Positions 26,827-36,235 are shown, counted from the first letter of the stretch. The stretch: DNA of 41,385 nucleotides from Verrucomicrobiota bacterium (GCA_023430825.1 JAEYYL010000377.1:1-41385); one strand, 5' to 3'. Notes: generated by a model from the letters alone, not told the origin. Program-made: numbers and translations.

Positions 26827-27935
26827 ACATCCTCGTTTACGCCCCCCAAATGGCCGCGTTCGGCGGTATGGAACGCCACGTCTGCGATCTTGCCGGCGTG
26901 CTCGCGGCGCGCGGCCATTTCGTCACGCTGCTCACCACCAGCAACTCGCTCGCGCACGAGCTCCGCGACCGTCTGCTCCGCGCCGGCGTCATCGTCCGCG
27001 AACTCGAGGTGGGCCGCGGCCGCGCCAGCCGGCTGCGCAAGGGCCTCTGGCTCTTCCGCGAAGCCTTGCGCAACGAAACCGTGCGCTGGGATCTCATCTA
27101 CACCAACGGCCAGAGCGCGCTCGCCCGCCTCGCGTGGCTCGCCGCCCGGCCGCACACGCGCATCGTCCATCATCATCACACCGCCGCCGACCCCGGCGAA
27201 CAGGCCACGTGGTCGCGCCTTTTCCGCCGCGTGCTCAAACACGCGCCCGAACTCGTCGCCTGCAGCCGCTTCACGCAGCGCTCCCTCGCCGCCGCCACCG
27301 GCCGCGACGACGTGCGCTTCCTGCCCTACCTCACGTCGTCGCCCGTCGCCGCCGTCGGCGTGCAGGATCGCCTCTACTCCCCCAACAGCCACCTCCATTT
27401 CGGTTTCATGGGCCGGCTCGTCGCGGAGAAGGGCATCGATTTCATCTGCGCGCTCAGCCAGCGGCCCGAACTCGCGCACATCACCTGGCACATCCACGGC
27501 AGCGGCGCCGCGTATCCACCGGAGTTTTTCAAAAACTATCCGCGCCTCGTCTATCACGGCGCTTACACCGCCGGTTCGCAGCAGGCCGCCATCCTCGAAA
27601 GCCTCGACGCGCTCGTGCTCTTCTCCACGCACAACGAGGGCATGCCGCTCAGCCTCATCGAGGCCATGTCCGCCGGCCTCCCGTGGATCGCCACCGACCG
27701 CGGCGGCACGCGCGAGATGGCCGTGAGCGAGGACAACTGCATCGTCGTCGGCCAACCCCACGACGCCGACACCCTCGCCGCCGCCGTCGCCGAGCTGGCC
27801 GCGCGTATCCGCCGCGGCGCTACATCGCGCGAGGAGCAGCGCCGCACCTACGACCGCCAATTCGCCCCGTCCGTCGTCGCCGACGCGTGGTGCGATTACC
27901 TCGAAGCCCGCGAGCTGGCGTCCCAGCCCGCCTGA
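26823..27935 (+). CDS. Family 4 glycosyltransferase
   Basis: A retaining GT-B enzyme of 370 residues. The acceptor domain opens MNILVYAPQMAAFGGMERHV, whose GGMERHV loop is typical of GT4. The donor domain shows GRLVAEKGIDF (about 197-207) and THNEGMPLSLIEAMSAGLPW (about 270-289), with the E-x7-E pair and the family's glycine-rich turn. GGTREMAV follows as expected. It begins in the stop of the previous gene, so it is coupled to it. Confidence 0.92.
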   Translation: MNILVYAPQMAAFGGMERHVCDLAGVLAARGHFVTLLTTSNSLAHELRDRLLRAGVIVRELEVGRGRASRLRKGLWLFREALRNETVRWDLIYTNGQSALARLAWLAARPHTRIVHHHHTAADPGEQATWSRLFRRVLKHAPELVACSRFTQRSLAAATGRDDVRFLPYLTSSPVAAVGVQDRLYSPNSHLHFGFMGRLVAEKGIDFICALSQRPELAHITWHIHGSGAAYPPEFFKNYPRLVYHGAYTAGSQQAAILESLDALVLFSTHNEGMPLSLIEAMSAGLPWIATDRGGTREMAVSEDNCIVVGQPHDADTLAAAVAELAARIRRGATSREEQRRTYDRQFAPSVVADAWCDYLEARELASQPA

Positions 27936-27975
27936 TCGTGCCGTTTTGCCCATCACACCGCGCCCGCGCCTCCGC

Positions 27976-29187
27976 ATGAGCTCCGCCCGCAAACTCGCCA
28001 AATCCCTGCTCTACCACGCGCGTGCCGCGCGCATCCGCGCGCTCGCCGTGCCGCGGCGCAGCACCTGGCTCCGGCGCCAGCTCAATCTTCCGGCCAACGA
28101 AACCTTCGATCCGTTTCGCGACGCGCCCCCGCCCGGCGCGACGTTCGCCGCGCTCGAGCCCGCCGCGACGTTTCGCCGTCCGCTCCCGGAACTGCCCGAC
28201 GCGCATCCGGCCGCCCTCGCCTTCTTCGCCCGCCATACCGAAGAGTCGCTCGCCCCCCGCGGCGTCGCCACCTTCGACGGCGGCGTCGCCTGGGGTCATC
28301 CCACCGGCGGTGTATTCACCGCACAAGGACACTTCGTCCCCGTCTTCACCCACGATCCGTGCGGCGACGCGTTTCACACCGTCTGGACCCGCCTGCACCT
28401 CCCCGCGCCCCGCCGTCTCGCCGGACGCGTGCTCTACCTCGTCCCCCCGGAAGCGACGGACAACTTCCATCACTGGCTCGTCGATCTGCTCCCGCGCCTC
28501 GGCCTTGTGCAACGCGCCGGCCACCGCCTCGCCGATTTCGATCGCGTCATCGTCAACCACGCCGGCCGCGGCTACCAGTTCGCCACGCTCGAACGCCTCG
28601 GCATCCCCCGCGAGAAAATCGTCGCCGCCGACGCGTCCCTCCTCGTGCGCGCCGACCAGCTCGTCGTGCCTTCGTTGAAGGCCTCGAACCAGACGCTCCC
28701 CTCCAGCGACCTCGCTTTCCTGCAGCGCAGCTTCCTCGGCCACCGCCCGAACGGCCGGCCTTCGCGCCGGATTTTCCTCAGCCGCGCCGACGCCGCGTTC
28801 CGGCGCCTCAGCAACGAACCCGCGCTGCATCCGCTCCTGCGCGCCCACGGCTTCGAGATCGTGACGCCCGGCCAGCTTTCTCTCCCCGAACAGGCGCGCC
28901 TTTTCGCCGAGGCCGCCGTCGTCGCCGGTCCCGCCGGCGCAGGGTTCGCGAATCTCGTCTTCGCCAACCCGCCCGCGCACGCGATCGAAATCGCCGAACC
29001 CGGCTGGCTCGCCGCGTTCCACTGGATGATCTCCGCCCGCGCCGGCCTCCGCCACACCGTGCTCCTCGGCGAGGGCGAGGTCATGCGCGGCGTGCCCGAC
29101 TCGTCCGCCCGCCAGCGCGACATCGTCGTCGATCCCGAAAAACTCGCCGCGCTCCTCTCTGCCGTGCCCGCCGCCGTCACCGCCTAA
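27976..29187 (+). CDS. GT61-like glycosyltransferase
   Basis: The 403 residues match the GT61 (DUF563) pattern: TDNFHHWLVDLLPRL (about 161-175) and AGPAGAGFANLVFANPP (about 317-333), with RRIFLSRADA between. Family members transfer pentoses or GlcNAc in plants and animals, and bacterial relatives occur in EPS and LPS loci. The ATG at 27976 was chosen because it gives a basic start (MSSARKLAKSLLYH); a TTG ten codons upstream is possible but less likely. It lies 40 bases after the GT4 gene. Confidence 0.87.
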   Translation: MSSARKLAKSLLYHARAARIRALAVPRRSTWLRRQLNLPANETFDPFRDAPPPGATFAALEPAATFRRPLPELPDAHPAALAFFARHTEESLAPRGVATFDGGVAWGHPTGGVFTAQGHFVPVFTHDPCGDAFHTVWTRLHLPAPRRLAGRVLYLVPPEATDNFHHWLVDLLPRLGLVQRAGHRLADFDRVIVNHAGRGYQFATLERLGIPREKIVAADASLLVRADQLVVPSLKASNQTLPSSDLAFLQRSFLGHRPNGRPSRRIFLSRADAAFRRLSNEPALHPLLRAHGFEIVTPGQLSLPEQARLFAEAAVVAGPAGAGFANLVFANPPAHAIEIAEPGWLAAFHWMISARAGLRHTVLLGEGEVMRGVPDSSARQRDIVVDPEKLAALLSAVPAAVTA

Positions 29188-29199
29188 CGTTCCGCCCGC

Positions 29200-30444
29200 A
29201 TGATTCTTTTCTCCCATCCCACCGGCAACGCCAACGTCCGCCACGCCGCCCTCGGGCTGCATCGCGCCGGACTGCTCGGCGAACTGTGGACGTGCGTGAA
29301 CTACCGCGAATCCCCCTGGCACCGTCGGGTGCTGCCCGCCTCGATCGCCCGCCAGTTGCGCCGCCGCACGTTCCCCGCGGAACTCGGCACCGTCATCCGC
29401 ACGTTTCCGCTCCGCGAGATCGGCCGGCTGCTCGCCCCGCGCGCCGGCCTGCGCTCCCTCGTCCGCCACGAACACGGCCCGCTCAGCGTCGATGCCGTTT
29501 ACCACTCCCTCGACCGCCGCGTGAGCGAACGACTCTCCGACCAACGGTTCCGCGCCGTTTACGCCTACGAGGACGGCGCCCACGAAAGTTTCCGCGTCGC
29601 CACGCGCGAGGGAAAACTCCGGCTCTACGATCTGCCGATCGGTTACTGGCGCGCCTCGCGCGCGATCCTGCAGGAGGAAATCGAGCGCGAACCCGAATGG
29701 GCCATGACTCTTCACGGCACCCAGGACAGCCCGCAGAAAACCGCGCGCAAGGACGCCGAACTTCACCAGGCCGATCTCGTGCTCGTCGCCAGCACCTTCA
29801 CGCGGCGCACGCTCGAACACGCGCCCGACTTCCGCGGCTCCGTCGTCACGATCCCCTACGGCGCGCCGCAACTCGACGCCGCGACCCTGCCTTCGCCGCC
29901 ACCGCCCCGCCGCGGCAACAAACTGCGCGCGCTGTTCGTCGGCTCGCTCGGTCAGCGCAAGGGCCTCAGCTATTTGTTTCGCGCGATCCGCTCGCTCGGC
30001 AGCGGCGTGGAACTCACCGTCATCGGCAGCCGCCCCCTCGTCGCCTGCCCCGCGCTCGATCGCGAACTGAAAGCCGTGCGCTGGATTCCTTCCTGCGCGC
30101 ACCGCGACGTGCTCGCCGAGATGACCGCACACGACGTGTTCGTTTTTCCGTCGTTGTTCGAGGGCTTCGGCCTCGTGCTCCTCGAGGCGATGGCGATGGG
30201 CCTCCCGATCGTCACCACGCCGCACACCGCCGGCCCCGACCTCATCACCGATGGCGTCGAGGGCTTCATCGTGCCGATCCGTTCCGACGAAGCCCTCGCC
30301 AGCCGCCTCGATCTGCTCCGGCGCAATCCCGATCTGCTCGCCGACATGTCCGCGCGCGCCCGCGCCCGCGCCGCCGAGTTCACCTGGGAGAACTACGGCG
30401 ACTCCCTCGCCGCGAGCGTCTCGTCCGGCCTCGTCCACGCCTGA
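29200..30444 (+). CDS. Family 4 glycosyltransferase
   Basis: A 414-residue GT-B enzyme. The N-terminal domain begins LFSHPTGNANVRHAALGLH, a variant seen in transferases of EPS loci. The C-terminal domain has FVGSLGQRKGLSYLFRAI (about 246-263) and FPSLFEGFGLVLLEAMAMGL (about 317-336) with E-x7-E. It is complete and ends 2 bases before the polymerase candidate, so the two are probably translated together. Confidence 0.92.
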   Translation: MILFSHPTGNANVRHAALGLHRAGLLGELWTCVNYRESPWHRRVLPASIARQLRRRTFPAELGTVIRTFPLREIGRLLAPRAGLRSLVRHEHGPLSVDAVYHSLDRRVSERLSDQRFRAVYAYEDGAHESFRVATREGKLRLYDLPIGYWRASRAILQEEIEREPEWAMTLHGTQDSPQKTARKDAELHQADLVLVASTFTRRTLEHAPDFRGSVVTIPYGAPQLDAATLPSPPPPRRGNKLRALFVGSLGQRKGLSYLFRAIRSLGSGVELTVIGSRPLVACPALDRELKAVRWIPSCAHRDVLAEMTAHDVFVFPSLFEGFGLVLLEAMAMGLPIVTTPHTAGPDLITDGVEGFIVPIRSDEALASRLDLLRRNPDLLADMSARARARAAEFTWENYGDSLAASVSSGLVHA

Positions 30445-30446
30445 CC

Positions 30447-31805
30447 ATGGAAAAACTGCTCAAGCGCCTCATCTGGCTCTACCTGATCCTCCTCATCTTC
30501 GAGGGCGCGTTGCGCAAATGGGTCCTGCCGTCGCTTTCCGACCCGCTGCTGATCATTCGCGATCCCGTGGTCATGGCGATCTACGTCCTCGCTTTCTTCA
30601 CCGGACGTTTTCCGATGAACGGCTTCATCGCCGCCACCGGCGTGCTCGCGCTCGGCTCCGCGATGGCGAGTCTCTTCGCGGGCAACACCAACCCGCTCGT
30701 CGTCGCCTACGGCCTGCGCATCAACTACGCCCACGTGCCGCTCATCTGGGTCATGGCGCAAACGCTCACGCGCCGGGACGTCGAGCGCATCGGCTGCTTC
30801 GTGCTGTTCGTCGCCATCCCGATGACGCTCCTGATGGTCGCGCAATTCCAGTCCCCCATGAACTCGCCGATCAACCGCGGCATCGGCGGCGACGAGGGCG
30901 GCCAGATTTTCGGCGCGATGGGCAAGATCCGCCCACCGGGCTTTTTCTCCTTCATCACCGGCCCGCAGGTGTTCTACCCGCTCGCCGCCGCCTTCTTCCT
31001 CCATCAAGCCAGCGCGCACCGCCGCCTGTGGTGGCCCGTGCTGATCGCCTGCGGTCTCGCGATCATCATCGCGCTGCCGGTTTCGATCAGCCGCACCGCC
31101 ATGCTCGCCACCGGCATCGTCGGCGTCGTCTTCGTCGTCACCATGGCGCGCGCCGGCATCGGCATCGGTTCGAAATTCAGCAGCATCTTCACCCTCGCCG
31201 TCGTCGCGTTCGGCGTCTCGTTCCTCCCCATCTTCGACGAGGCGCGCGAGGTGTTCATGTCGCGCTGGGTGACCGCGTCGGTCAGCACCGACGGCGACGC
31301 GTGGGGCGGCATCATCGGCCGCGTGATGGGCGGATTCACCCAGCCGTTCTACTGGGCGTCCGTCGCGCCGTTCTTCGGCCACGGCATCGGCGTCGGCTCC
31401 AACGTCGGCGCGCGCCTCCTCTCCGGTCGCGTCGGCTTCCTCCTCGCCGAGGACGAATGGGGCAAAATCTTCCTCGAACTCGGCCCCGTCCTCGGCGGCG
31501 CATTCATCGCGTTCCGCGTCGCCATCGCGGTGAATCTCACCTGGCGCGCACTCGGCGCACTGTTCGCCAAGCGCGACAACCTGCCCATCCTCCTCGTCTC
31601 CGCCGCCGCGATTCCCATCGTGCTCAACCAATGGGCGCCGCCCACGCTGCTCGGTTTCGCCGTGTTCGGCGGCGGTCTCGTCCTCGCTTCGTTGAACGAC
31701 GATCCCGAGGAGGACGAATCCGCGGAACTCGACGCAGCCGAAGCGGACAACGAACCCGCGGTCCCGGAGCCGCCGGCTCGTCAGCCGGTGCGCGAGCGTT
31801 ACTGA
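30447..31805 (+). CDS. Wzy-like polysaccharide polymerase candidate
   Basis: A 452-residue integral membrane protein with about ten helices and an acidic C-terminal tail (DDPEEDESAELDAAEADNE). A long periplasmic-type loop holds KIRPPGFFSFITGPQVF (about 168-184), similar to the Arg-rich loops of Wzy proteins, and a later loop contains SRWVTASVSTDGDAWGG (about 272-288). The size, topology and setting fit a polymerase, but Wzy proteins share little sequence, so this is inference. It differs from the Wzy_C-type protein at 12964-14475, and I see no clear likeness between the two. The reading frame upstream lies inside the GT4 gene and was not used. Confidence 0.72.
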   Translation: MEKLLKRLIWLYLILLIFEGALRKWVLPSLSDPLLIIRDPVVMAIYVLAFFTGRFPMNGFIAATGVLALGSAMASLFAGNTNPLVVAYGLRINYAHVPLIWVMAQTLTRRDVERIGCFVLFVAIPMTLLMVAQFQSPMNSPINRGIGGDEGGQIFGAMGKIRPPGFFSFITGPQVFYPLAAAFFLHQASAHRRLWWPVLIACGLAIIIALPVSISRTAMLATGIVGVVFVVTMARAGIGIGSKFSSIFTLAVVAFGVSFLPIFDEAREVFMSRWVTASVSTDGDAWGGIIGRVMGGFTQPFYWASVAPFFGHGIGVGSNVGARLLSGRVGFLLAEDEWGKIFLELGPVLGGAFIAFRVAIAVNLTWRALGALFAKRDNLPILLVSAAAIPIVLNQWAPPTLLGFAVFGGGLVLASLNDDPEEDESAELDAAEADNEPAVPEPPARQPVRERY

Positions 31806-31839
31806 ACCCGCCTCCGGCCGCCTCCACTCCACTTCTTCC

Positions 31840-33018
31840 ATGCGCGTTTTGTTGATCGGCAATTTCGCCCCCGACCGCCAGGAAAGCATGCTGCGCTTCG
31901 CGCACATGCTCACCTCCGGGCTGGAAGCGGCGGGCCACGAGGTCCGCACCTGGGCGCCCGAGCCGCGGCTCGTGCGCCTGCTGCCGCGCTACCGCTACGG
32001 CGGGCCCGCGAAGTTCGTCGGCTACGTCGACAAATTCCTGCTCTTCCCGCGCCACGTCCGCCGCCAACTCGCCGCCGGCACGCCGGCCGATGTCGTGCAC
32101 ATTCTCGATCACGCCAACGCCGTTTACGCCCCGCTCTTCGCCGGCCAGCCGCTCGTCGCGACCTGTCACGATCTCATGCAGATTCGCGCCGCGCGCGGCG
32201 AGTTCACCCAGCATCGCGTGTCCGCACCCGGCCGTCGTTACCAGCGCTGGATTCTCGACAGCATCGCGGGCCTGCCCCACGTCGTCACGCCGTCCGGCGC
32301 AACCAAGCGCGACCTCCAACGCCTCGCGGGTCTCGGCCCCGATCGCGTCACCGTCATTCCGCTCGCGCTGAACTATCCGTTCCGCCGGCTCGCTCCTTCC
32401 GCCGCGCGGCTGCTCGTCGGCCGCATGCTCTCCGAACGCCAGTTGCCGGCCGACGCCCTCGACGCCGACCGCGGCTTCATCCTCAACGTCGGCGGCGGCC
32501 AATGGTATAAAAACCGCCGCGGCCTTCTCGACATCTACGCCGCGCTGCGCCGCACGCTGCAACCCGCGCCGCGCCTTCTCATGGTCGGTAAACCGCTGGC
32601 GCCCGATCTCGTCGCACACCTGCACTCGCTCGGACTCGCCGGCGACGTGCTGCACGTCTCCTCGATTTCCGAACCGCAGCTCCAGGCGCTGTATTCCCTC
32701 GCCGAGGCGCTCGTGTTTCCGTCGTGGCACGAGGGCTTCGGCTGGCCCGTCGCCGAGGCGCAGGCCTGCGGCTGCCCCGTGTTCACCTCCAACCGCGCGC
32801 CGATGACCGAGGTCGGCGGCGAGGCTGCGGTGTATATCGATCCCACGGATACAGCCGGCGCGGCCGCCCGCATCGCCGAGGCGTGGCCCCGCCGCGCGGA
32901 GCTCGCGCAACGCGGACTCGCCCGCGCGTCCGAATGGAACCCTCCCCGCATGGTCGAGCGTTACGTCGAAACGTATCGCGCGCTGCGCGGCGCCCCCGCC
33001 GAACCCGTTGTCGCATGA
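31840..33018 (+). CDS. Family 4 glycosyltransferase
   Basis: A GT-B enzyme of 392 residues. It opens MRVLLIGNFAPDRQESMLRF and has VHILDHANAVYAP and ATCHDLMQIRAARGEF in the acceptor half. The donor half shows NVGGGQWYKNRRGLLDIYAA (about 216-235) and FPSWHEGFGWPVAEAQACGC (about 291-310), where the second Glu of E-x7-E is kept. SNRAPMTEVGGEAAVYIDP is typical of mannosyl- and rhamnosyltransferase-like members. It overlaps the next gene by four bases. Confidence 0.92.
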   Translation: MRVLLIGNFAPDRQESMLRFAHMLTSGLEAAGHEVRTWAPEPRLVRLLPRYRYGGPAKFVGYVDKFLLFPRHVRRQLAAGTPADVVHILDHANAVYAPLFAGQPLVATCHDLMQIRAARGEFTQHRVSAPGRRYQRWILDSIAGLPHVVTPSGATKRDLQRLAGLGPDRVTVIPLALNYPFRRLAPSAARLLVGRMLSERQLPADALDADRGFILNVGGGQWYKNRRGLLDIYAALRRTLQPAPRLLMVGKPLAPDLVAHLHSLGLAGDVLHVSSISEPQLQALYSLAEALVFPSWHEGFGWPVAEAQACGCPVFTSNRAPMTEVGGEAAVYIDPTDTAGAAARIAEAWPRRAELAQRGLARASEWNPPRMVERYVETYRALRGAPAEPVVA

Positions 33019-34196
33019 AGCTGCTTCGCGTCATCGCCACCCTCGATCCGCGCCACGGCGGCCCGTCCGCCGGATTGCGCGCGGTCACACCCGCGCTCGC
33101 CGCGCTCGGCCACGAGACGACGTTCGTCAGCGTCGACGCTCCCGCCCAACTCGAGGCCACCTGCGCCGGCGCCCCGGTGCACGCGCTCGGTCCCGCGCGC
33201 GGCGGCTACGCGTTCTCCGCCCGACTGCTGCCCTGGCTGCGCGCCAACGCCTCCCATTACGACGCCGTGTTCGTGCACGGGCTCTGGCAATACCACGGCC
33301 GCGCCGTGCACGCCGCGCTCCGCGGACGCTCCACGCCGTATTTCGTATTTCCCCACGGCATGCTCGATCCGTGGTTTCGCCGCGCGTATCCGCTGAAGCA
33401 CGCCAAGAAATGGGCGTATTGGCAGCTCTGCGAACGCCACGTGCTGCGCGACGCCGCCGCCGTCATGTTCACCTGCGAGGAGGAACGCCGCCTCGCGCGC
33501 GAATCGTTTCGACCCTACGACTGCCGCGAACGCGTCGTCGCCTACGGCACGGCTGCGCCGCAGGGCGACGCCGTTCGCGAGCGCACCGCCTGGCACGATG
33601 CGGTGCCGGAACTCGCCGGCGAACCGTTCTGGCTTTTTCTCGGCCGCATCCATCCGAAAAAGGGCGTCGACCTCCTGCTGCACGCCTACGGCCGCCTCGC
33701 CGCCGAGCGAAAGAGCCCGTTGCCCGCGCTCGTCATCGCCGGCCCGTGCTCCGACGACAGCTACCGCGCCACGCTCCACGCGCTCGCCGCCGCGTTGCCG
33801 CGTCATACACGCGTCGTTTGGACCGGCATGCTCGAGGGCGATCGCAAGTGGGGCGCGCTCCGTTGCGCCGAGGCATTCGTGCTGCCGTCGCACCAGGAAA
33901 ATTTCGGCATCGCCGTCGTCGAGGCGCTCGCCGTCGGCACGCCCGTGCTGATTTCCCGCGAGGTCAACATCTGGTCTGAAATCGAAACCGCCGGCGCCGG
34001 TTTCGCCGATCGCGACGACGAGGCCGGCACGCTGCGCCTGCTCCAACGCTGGCACGACACCACGCCCGACGAACGCCACCGCCTGCGGCTCGCCGCCGCC
34101 GCGCTGTTTCGCGATCGCTACGAGATCGGCCGCGTTGCGCAGAGCCTCGTGCAAACCGTCGCACCTTTTGTCGCCGCCCCCGCGGCCGCCGCCTGA
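33015..34196 (+). CDS. Family 4 glycosyltransferase
   Basis: A 393-residue GT-B enzyme. LRVIATLDPRHGGPSAGLRA opens the acceptor domain and YFVFPHGMLDPWFRR (about 112-126) is a group landmark. The donor domain has FLGRIHPKKGVDLLLHAY (about 208-225) and LPSHQENFGIAVVEALAVGT (about 290-309) with the E-x7-E pair. Such members often transfer hexoses to EPS intermediates. The stop shares one base with the next start (TGATG). Confidence 0.92.
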   Translation: MKLLRVIATLDPRHGGPSAGLRAVTPALAALGHETTFVSVDAPAQLEATCAGAPVHALGPARGGYAFSARLLPWLRANASHYDAVFVHGLWQYHGRAVHAALRGRSTPYFVFPHGMLDPWFRRAYPLKHAKKWAYWQLCERHVLRDAAAVMFTCEEERRLARESFRPYDCRERVVAYGTAAPQGDAVRERTAWHDAVPELAGEPFWLFLGRIHPKKGVDLLLHAYGRLAAERKSPLPALVIAGPCSDDSYRATLHALAAALPRHTRVVWTGMLEGDRKWGALRCAEAFVLPSHQENFGIAVVEALAVGTPVLISREVNIWSEIETAGAGFADRDDEAGTLRLLQRWHDTTPDERHRLRLAAAALFRDRYEIGRVAQSLVQTVAPFVAAPAAAA

Positions 34197-35365
34197 TGGA
34201 CCGGCCGCTCGACATCACCATCGTGCAGGGCGCGTTCCTGCCCGTGCCCGCCCTGCTCGGCGGCGCCGTCGAAAAAGTCTGGCACGCGCTCGGCCAGCAG
34301 TTCGCCCGTGATGGTCACCGCGTCGTGCACGTCAGCCGCGCGCATCCCGATCTCCCGTTGCGCAATGTCGAAGCGGGCGTCGAACATCGCCGCGTCCGCG
34401 GCCACGCGACGCCGCGCGCGTTGTGGCGGTTGAAACTCCTCGATCTCGCCTACTCGCTGCGCGCGCGCCGCGTCCTCCCGCCGGCCGATATCCTCGTCAC
34501 GAATACATTCTGGATGCCCGCGATCGAACGCCGGCCATCCCGCGGCCGACCCTACGTGCACGTCGCCCGTTTTCCCAAAGGCCAGCTCCGCCTCTATCCC
34601 CAGCGCACGATCCTGCAGACCGTGTCCGAGCCGATTCGCACCGCGATCCTGCGCGAAATCGCCGACGCCTCGCGCGTGCGCGTCGTGCCTTATCCGCTCG
34701 CGCCCGTTTATCTCGCGCCGCTCGGCGACGCGCGGCCCGTGATGCTCTACACCGGCCGGCTGCATCCGGAAAAAGGCGTGCACCTTTTGATCGACGCTTT
34801 CGCCCGCGGCGGTCCCGCGTTGCGCGGTTGGACGCTGCGTCTGATCGGCCCGTGGAAAACCGCGCAAGGGGGTGGCGGCGAAACGTATCGCGCCCAGCTC
34901 GCGGCCGCCGCCGCGAAGGCCGCCGGCCGCGTGGAACTGCTCGAACCCATTTTCGACGAGCAAAAACTCGTCGCGCAGTATCGCGAGGCCGCGGTGTTCG
35001 TTTACCCCTCGCTCGCGGAATTCGGCGAAACCTTCGGACTCTCCGTGCTCGAAGCCATGGCCGCCGGCTGCGCGCCCATCGTCTCCGCGCTCGCGTGTTT
35101 CCGCGATTTTGTCCGCCCCGAGGAGAACGGCCTGGTCTTCGATCATCGCGCCGCCGACCCCGCCGGGGAACTGGCCCCCGCCCTCGCCCGCATCGCCTCC
35201 GCTACCCCGGCCCGCGAGCAACTTCGCGCCGCCGCCTGGCACACCGCCCGCGACTACACGCTCCCCCGGGTCTCCGCCCGTTTCATCGCCGATTTCGGCA
35301 ACATTCTGGAACCGCCGCTCGACACACGGTCGTATGAGAGTGCATGCCTCCCCCCCTCTCGATGA
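34196..35365 (+). CDS. Family 4 glycosyltransferase
   Basis: A GT-B enzyme of 389 residues. GAVEKVWHALGQQFARDGH marks the acceptor loop. YTGRLHPEKGVHLLIDAF (about 184-201) and LAEFGETFGLSVLEAMAAGC (about 273-292) give the donor site with E-x7-E. The tail (about 375-389) is poorly conserved in character and overlaps the start of the pyruvyl transferase gene by four bases. It is joined to the previous gene by a one-base overlap. Confidence 0.91.
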   Translation: MDRPLDITIVQGAFLPVPALLGGAVEKVWHALGQQFARDGHRVVHVSRAHPDLPLRNVEAGVEHRRVRGHATPRALWRLKLLDLAYSLRARRVLPPADILVTNTFWMPAIERRPSRGRPYVHVARFPKGQLRLYPQRTILQTVSEPIRTAILREIADASRVRVVPYPLAPVYLAPLGDARPVMLYTGRLHPEKGVHLLIDAFARGGPALRGWTLRLIGPWKTAQGGGGETYRAQLAAAAAKAAGRVELLEPIFDEQKLVAQYREAAVFVYPSLAEFGETFGLSVLEAMAAGCAPIVSALACFRDFVRPEENGLVFDHRAADPAGELAPALARIASATPAREQLRAAAWHTARDYTLPRVSARFIADFGNILEPPLDTRSYESACLPPSR

Positions 35366-36231
35366 ATGGCGCCCTCGCCCAACTGCTCGCGGACTTCCGC
35401 GGGCAGGAGGTCGTCTCGCTGCTCAATCGCGGTAACCGCGGCCATGGGGTGACTCACCTCGGGGGACGTCGGTTTCTCTCCGATCTGGGCCTCGTCCACC
35501 GCGAGCTCCGCGAAACCGACGACCTGCGCGCCATCGGCGGCGATGTCCTCCTGCTCCATGGCGCCGCCACCCTTTCGCGCGGCGCCCGCACGCTCCCGCG
35601 GCTGATGCGCACGCTCGCGCCGCGGTTTCAGCACATCGTGCTCCTGCCGGCATCGTTCGATCTCACCCAGCCGCGCGTGCGCGACTTTGCGGAAACCTGG
35701 GACAAGAAATTCCACGTGTTCTGCCGCGAACTCGTCAGCTTCACCGCCCTCCGCGAGTTCGGCGCCACACCCCACCGGCTGCTCCTCGGCCACGATCTCG
35801 CCTTCCACGCCGATCTCGCGCCGTGGGCCGCGCGCCCCGCCAGCGGCCGCGCCGGACTCTTTCGCCGCGACAACGAAGCCGCCTACGGCCGGCTCCCGCG
35901 CAACTTCGACGCCAGCGATGACGCCTCGCTCGGTTCCGACCGCGAACCGGAACGCCTGCTCGAATACGTCGCCCGCTTCGCGGAGATCCACACTGACCGC
36001 TGCCACGCCGCGATCGCCGCCGCCATGATGGGCCGCCGCGTCGTTTTTTACCGCAACAACTATTTCAAGAACCAGGCGATCTACGACCACAGCCTCTCGC
36101 CGCTGCCGAACGTTCGCTTCGTGCAGCGCACGCCGTTCTCCGTCCGGCAATTTTCCCGCGCCGTTTACTGGGGCCGCGTCCGCCCTGCCGTCCACGGCCT
36201 CTTCGGCGGCCGCTCCGCCAGCGCCACGTGA
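35362..36231 (+). CDS. Polysaccharide pyruvyl transferase family protein
   Basis: The 289 residues fit the CsaB/pyruvyl transferase group, which puts a ketal-linked pyruvate on sugar residues from phosphoenolpyruvate and so adds a negative charge. Landmarks are LLNRGNRGHGVTHLGGRRFL near the start, LLLHGAATLSRG, VLLPASFDLTQP, VFCRELVSFTALREFG and, at the end, HTDRCHAAIAAAMMGRRVVFY (split here by position, about 214-234). I chose the ATG at 35362, six codons inside the longest frame, because it repeats the four-base ATGA overlap used throughout this operon. It is the last gene of the cluster. Pyruvylation would make the EPS anionic. Confidence 0.85.
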   Translation: MNGALAQLLADFRGQEVVSLLNRGNRGHGVTHLGGRRFLSDLGLVHRELRETDDLRAIGGDVLLLHGAATLSRGARTLPRLMRTLAPRFQHIVLLPASFDLTQPRVRDFAETWDKKFHVFCRELVSFTALREFGATPHRLLLGHDLAFHADLAPWAARPASGRAGLFRRDNEAAYGRLPRNFDASDDASLGSDREPERLLEYVARFAEIHTDRCHAAIAAAMMGRRVVFYRNNYFKNQAIYDHSLSPLPNVRFVQRTPFSVRQFSRAVYWGRVRPAVHGLFGGRSASAT

Positions 36232-36235
36232 GCGA

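Noticed and set aside
27946..27975. TTG start for the GT61-like gene
   Set aside because: A normal ATG ten codons later gives a sensible basic N-terminus, and the extra residues look like untranslated spacer.
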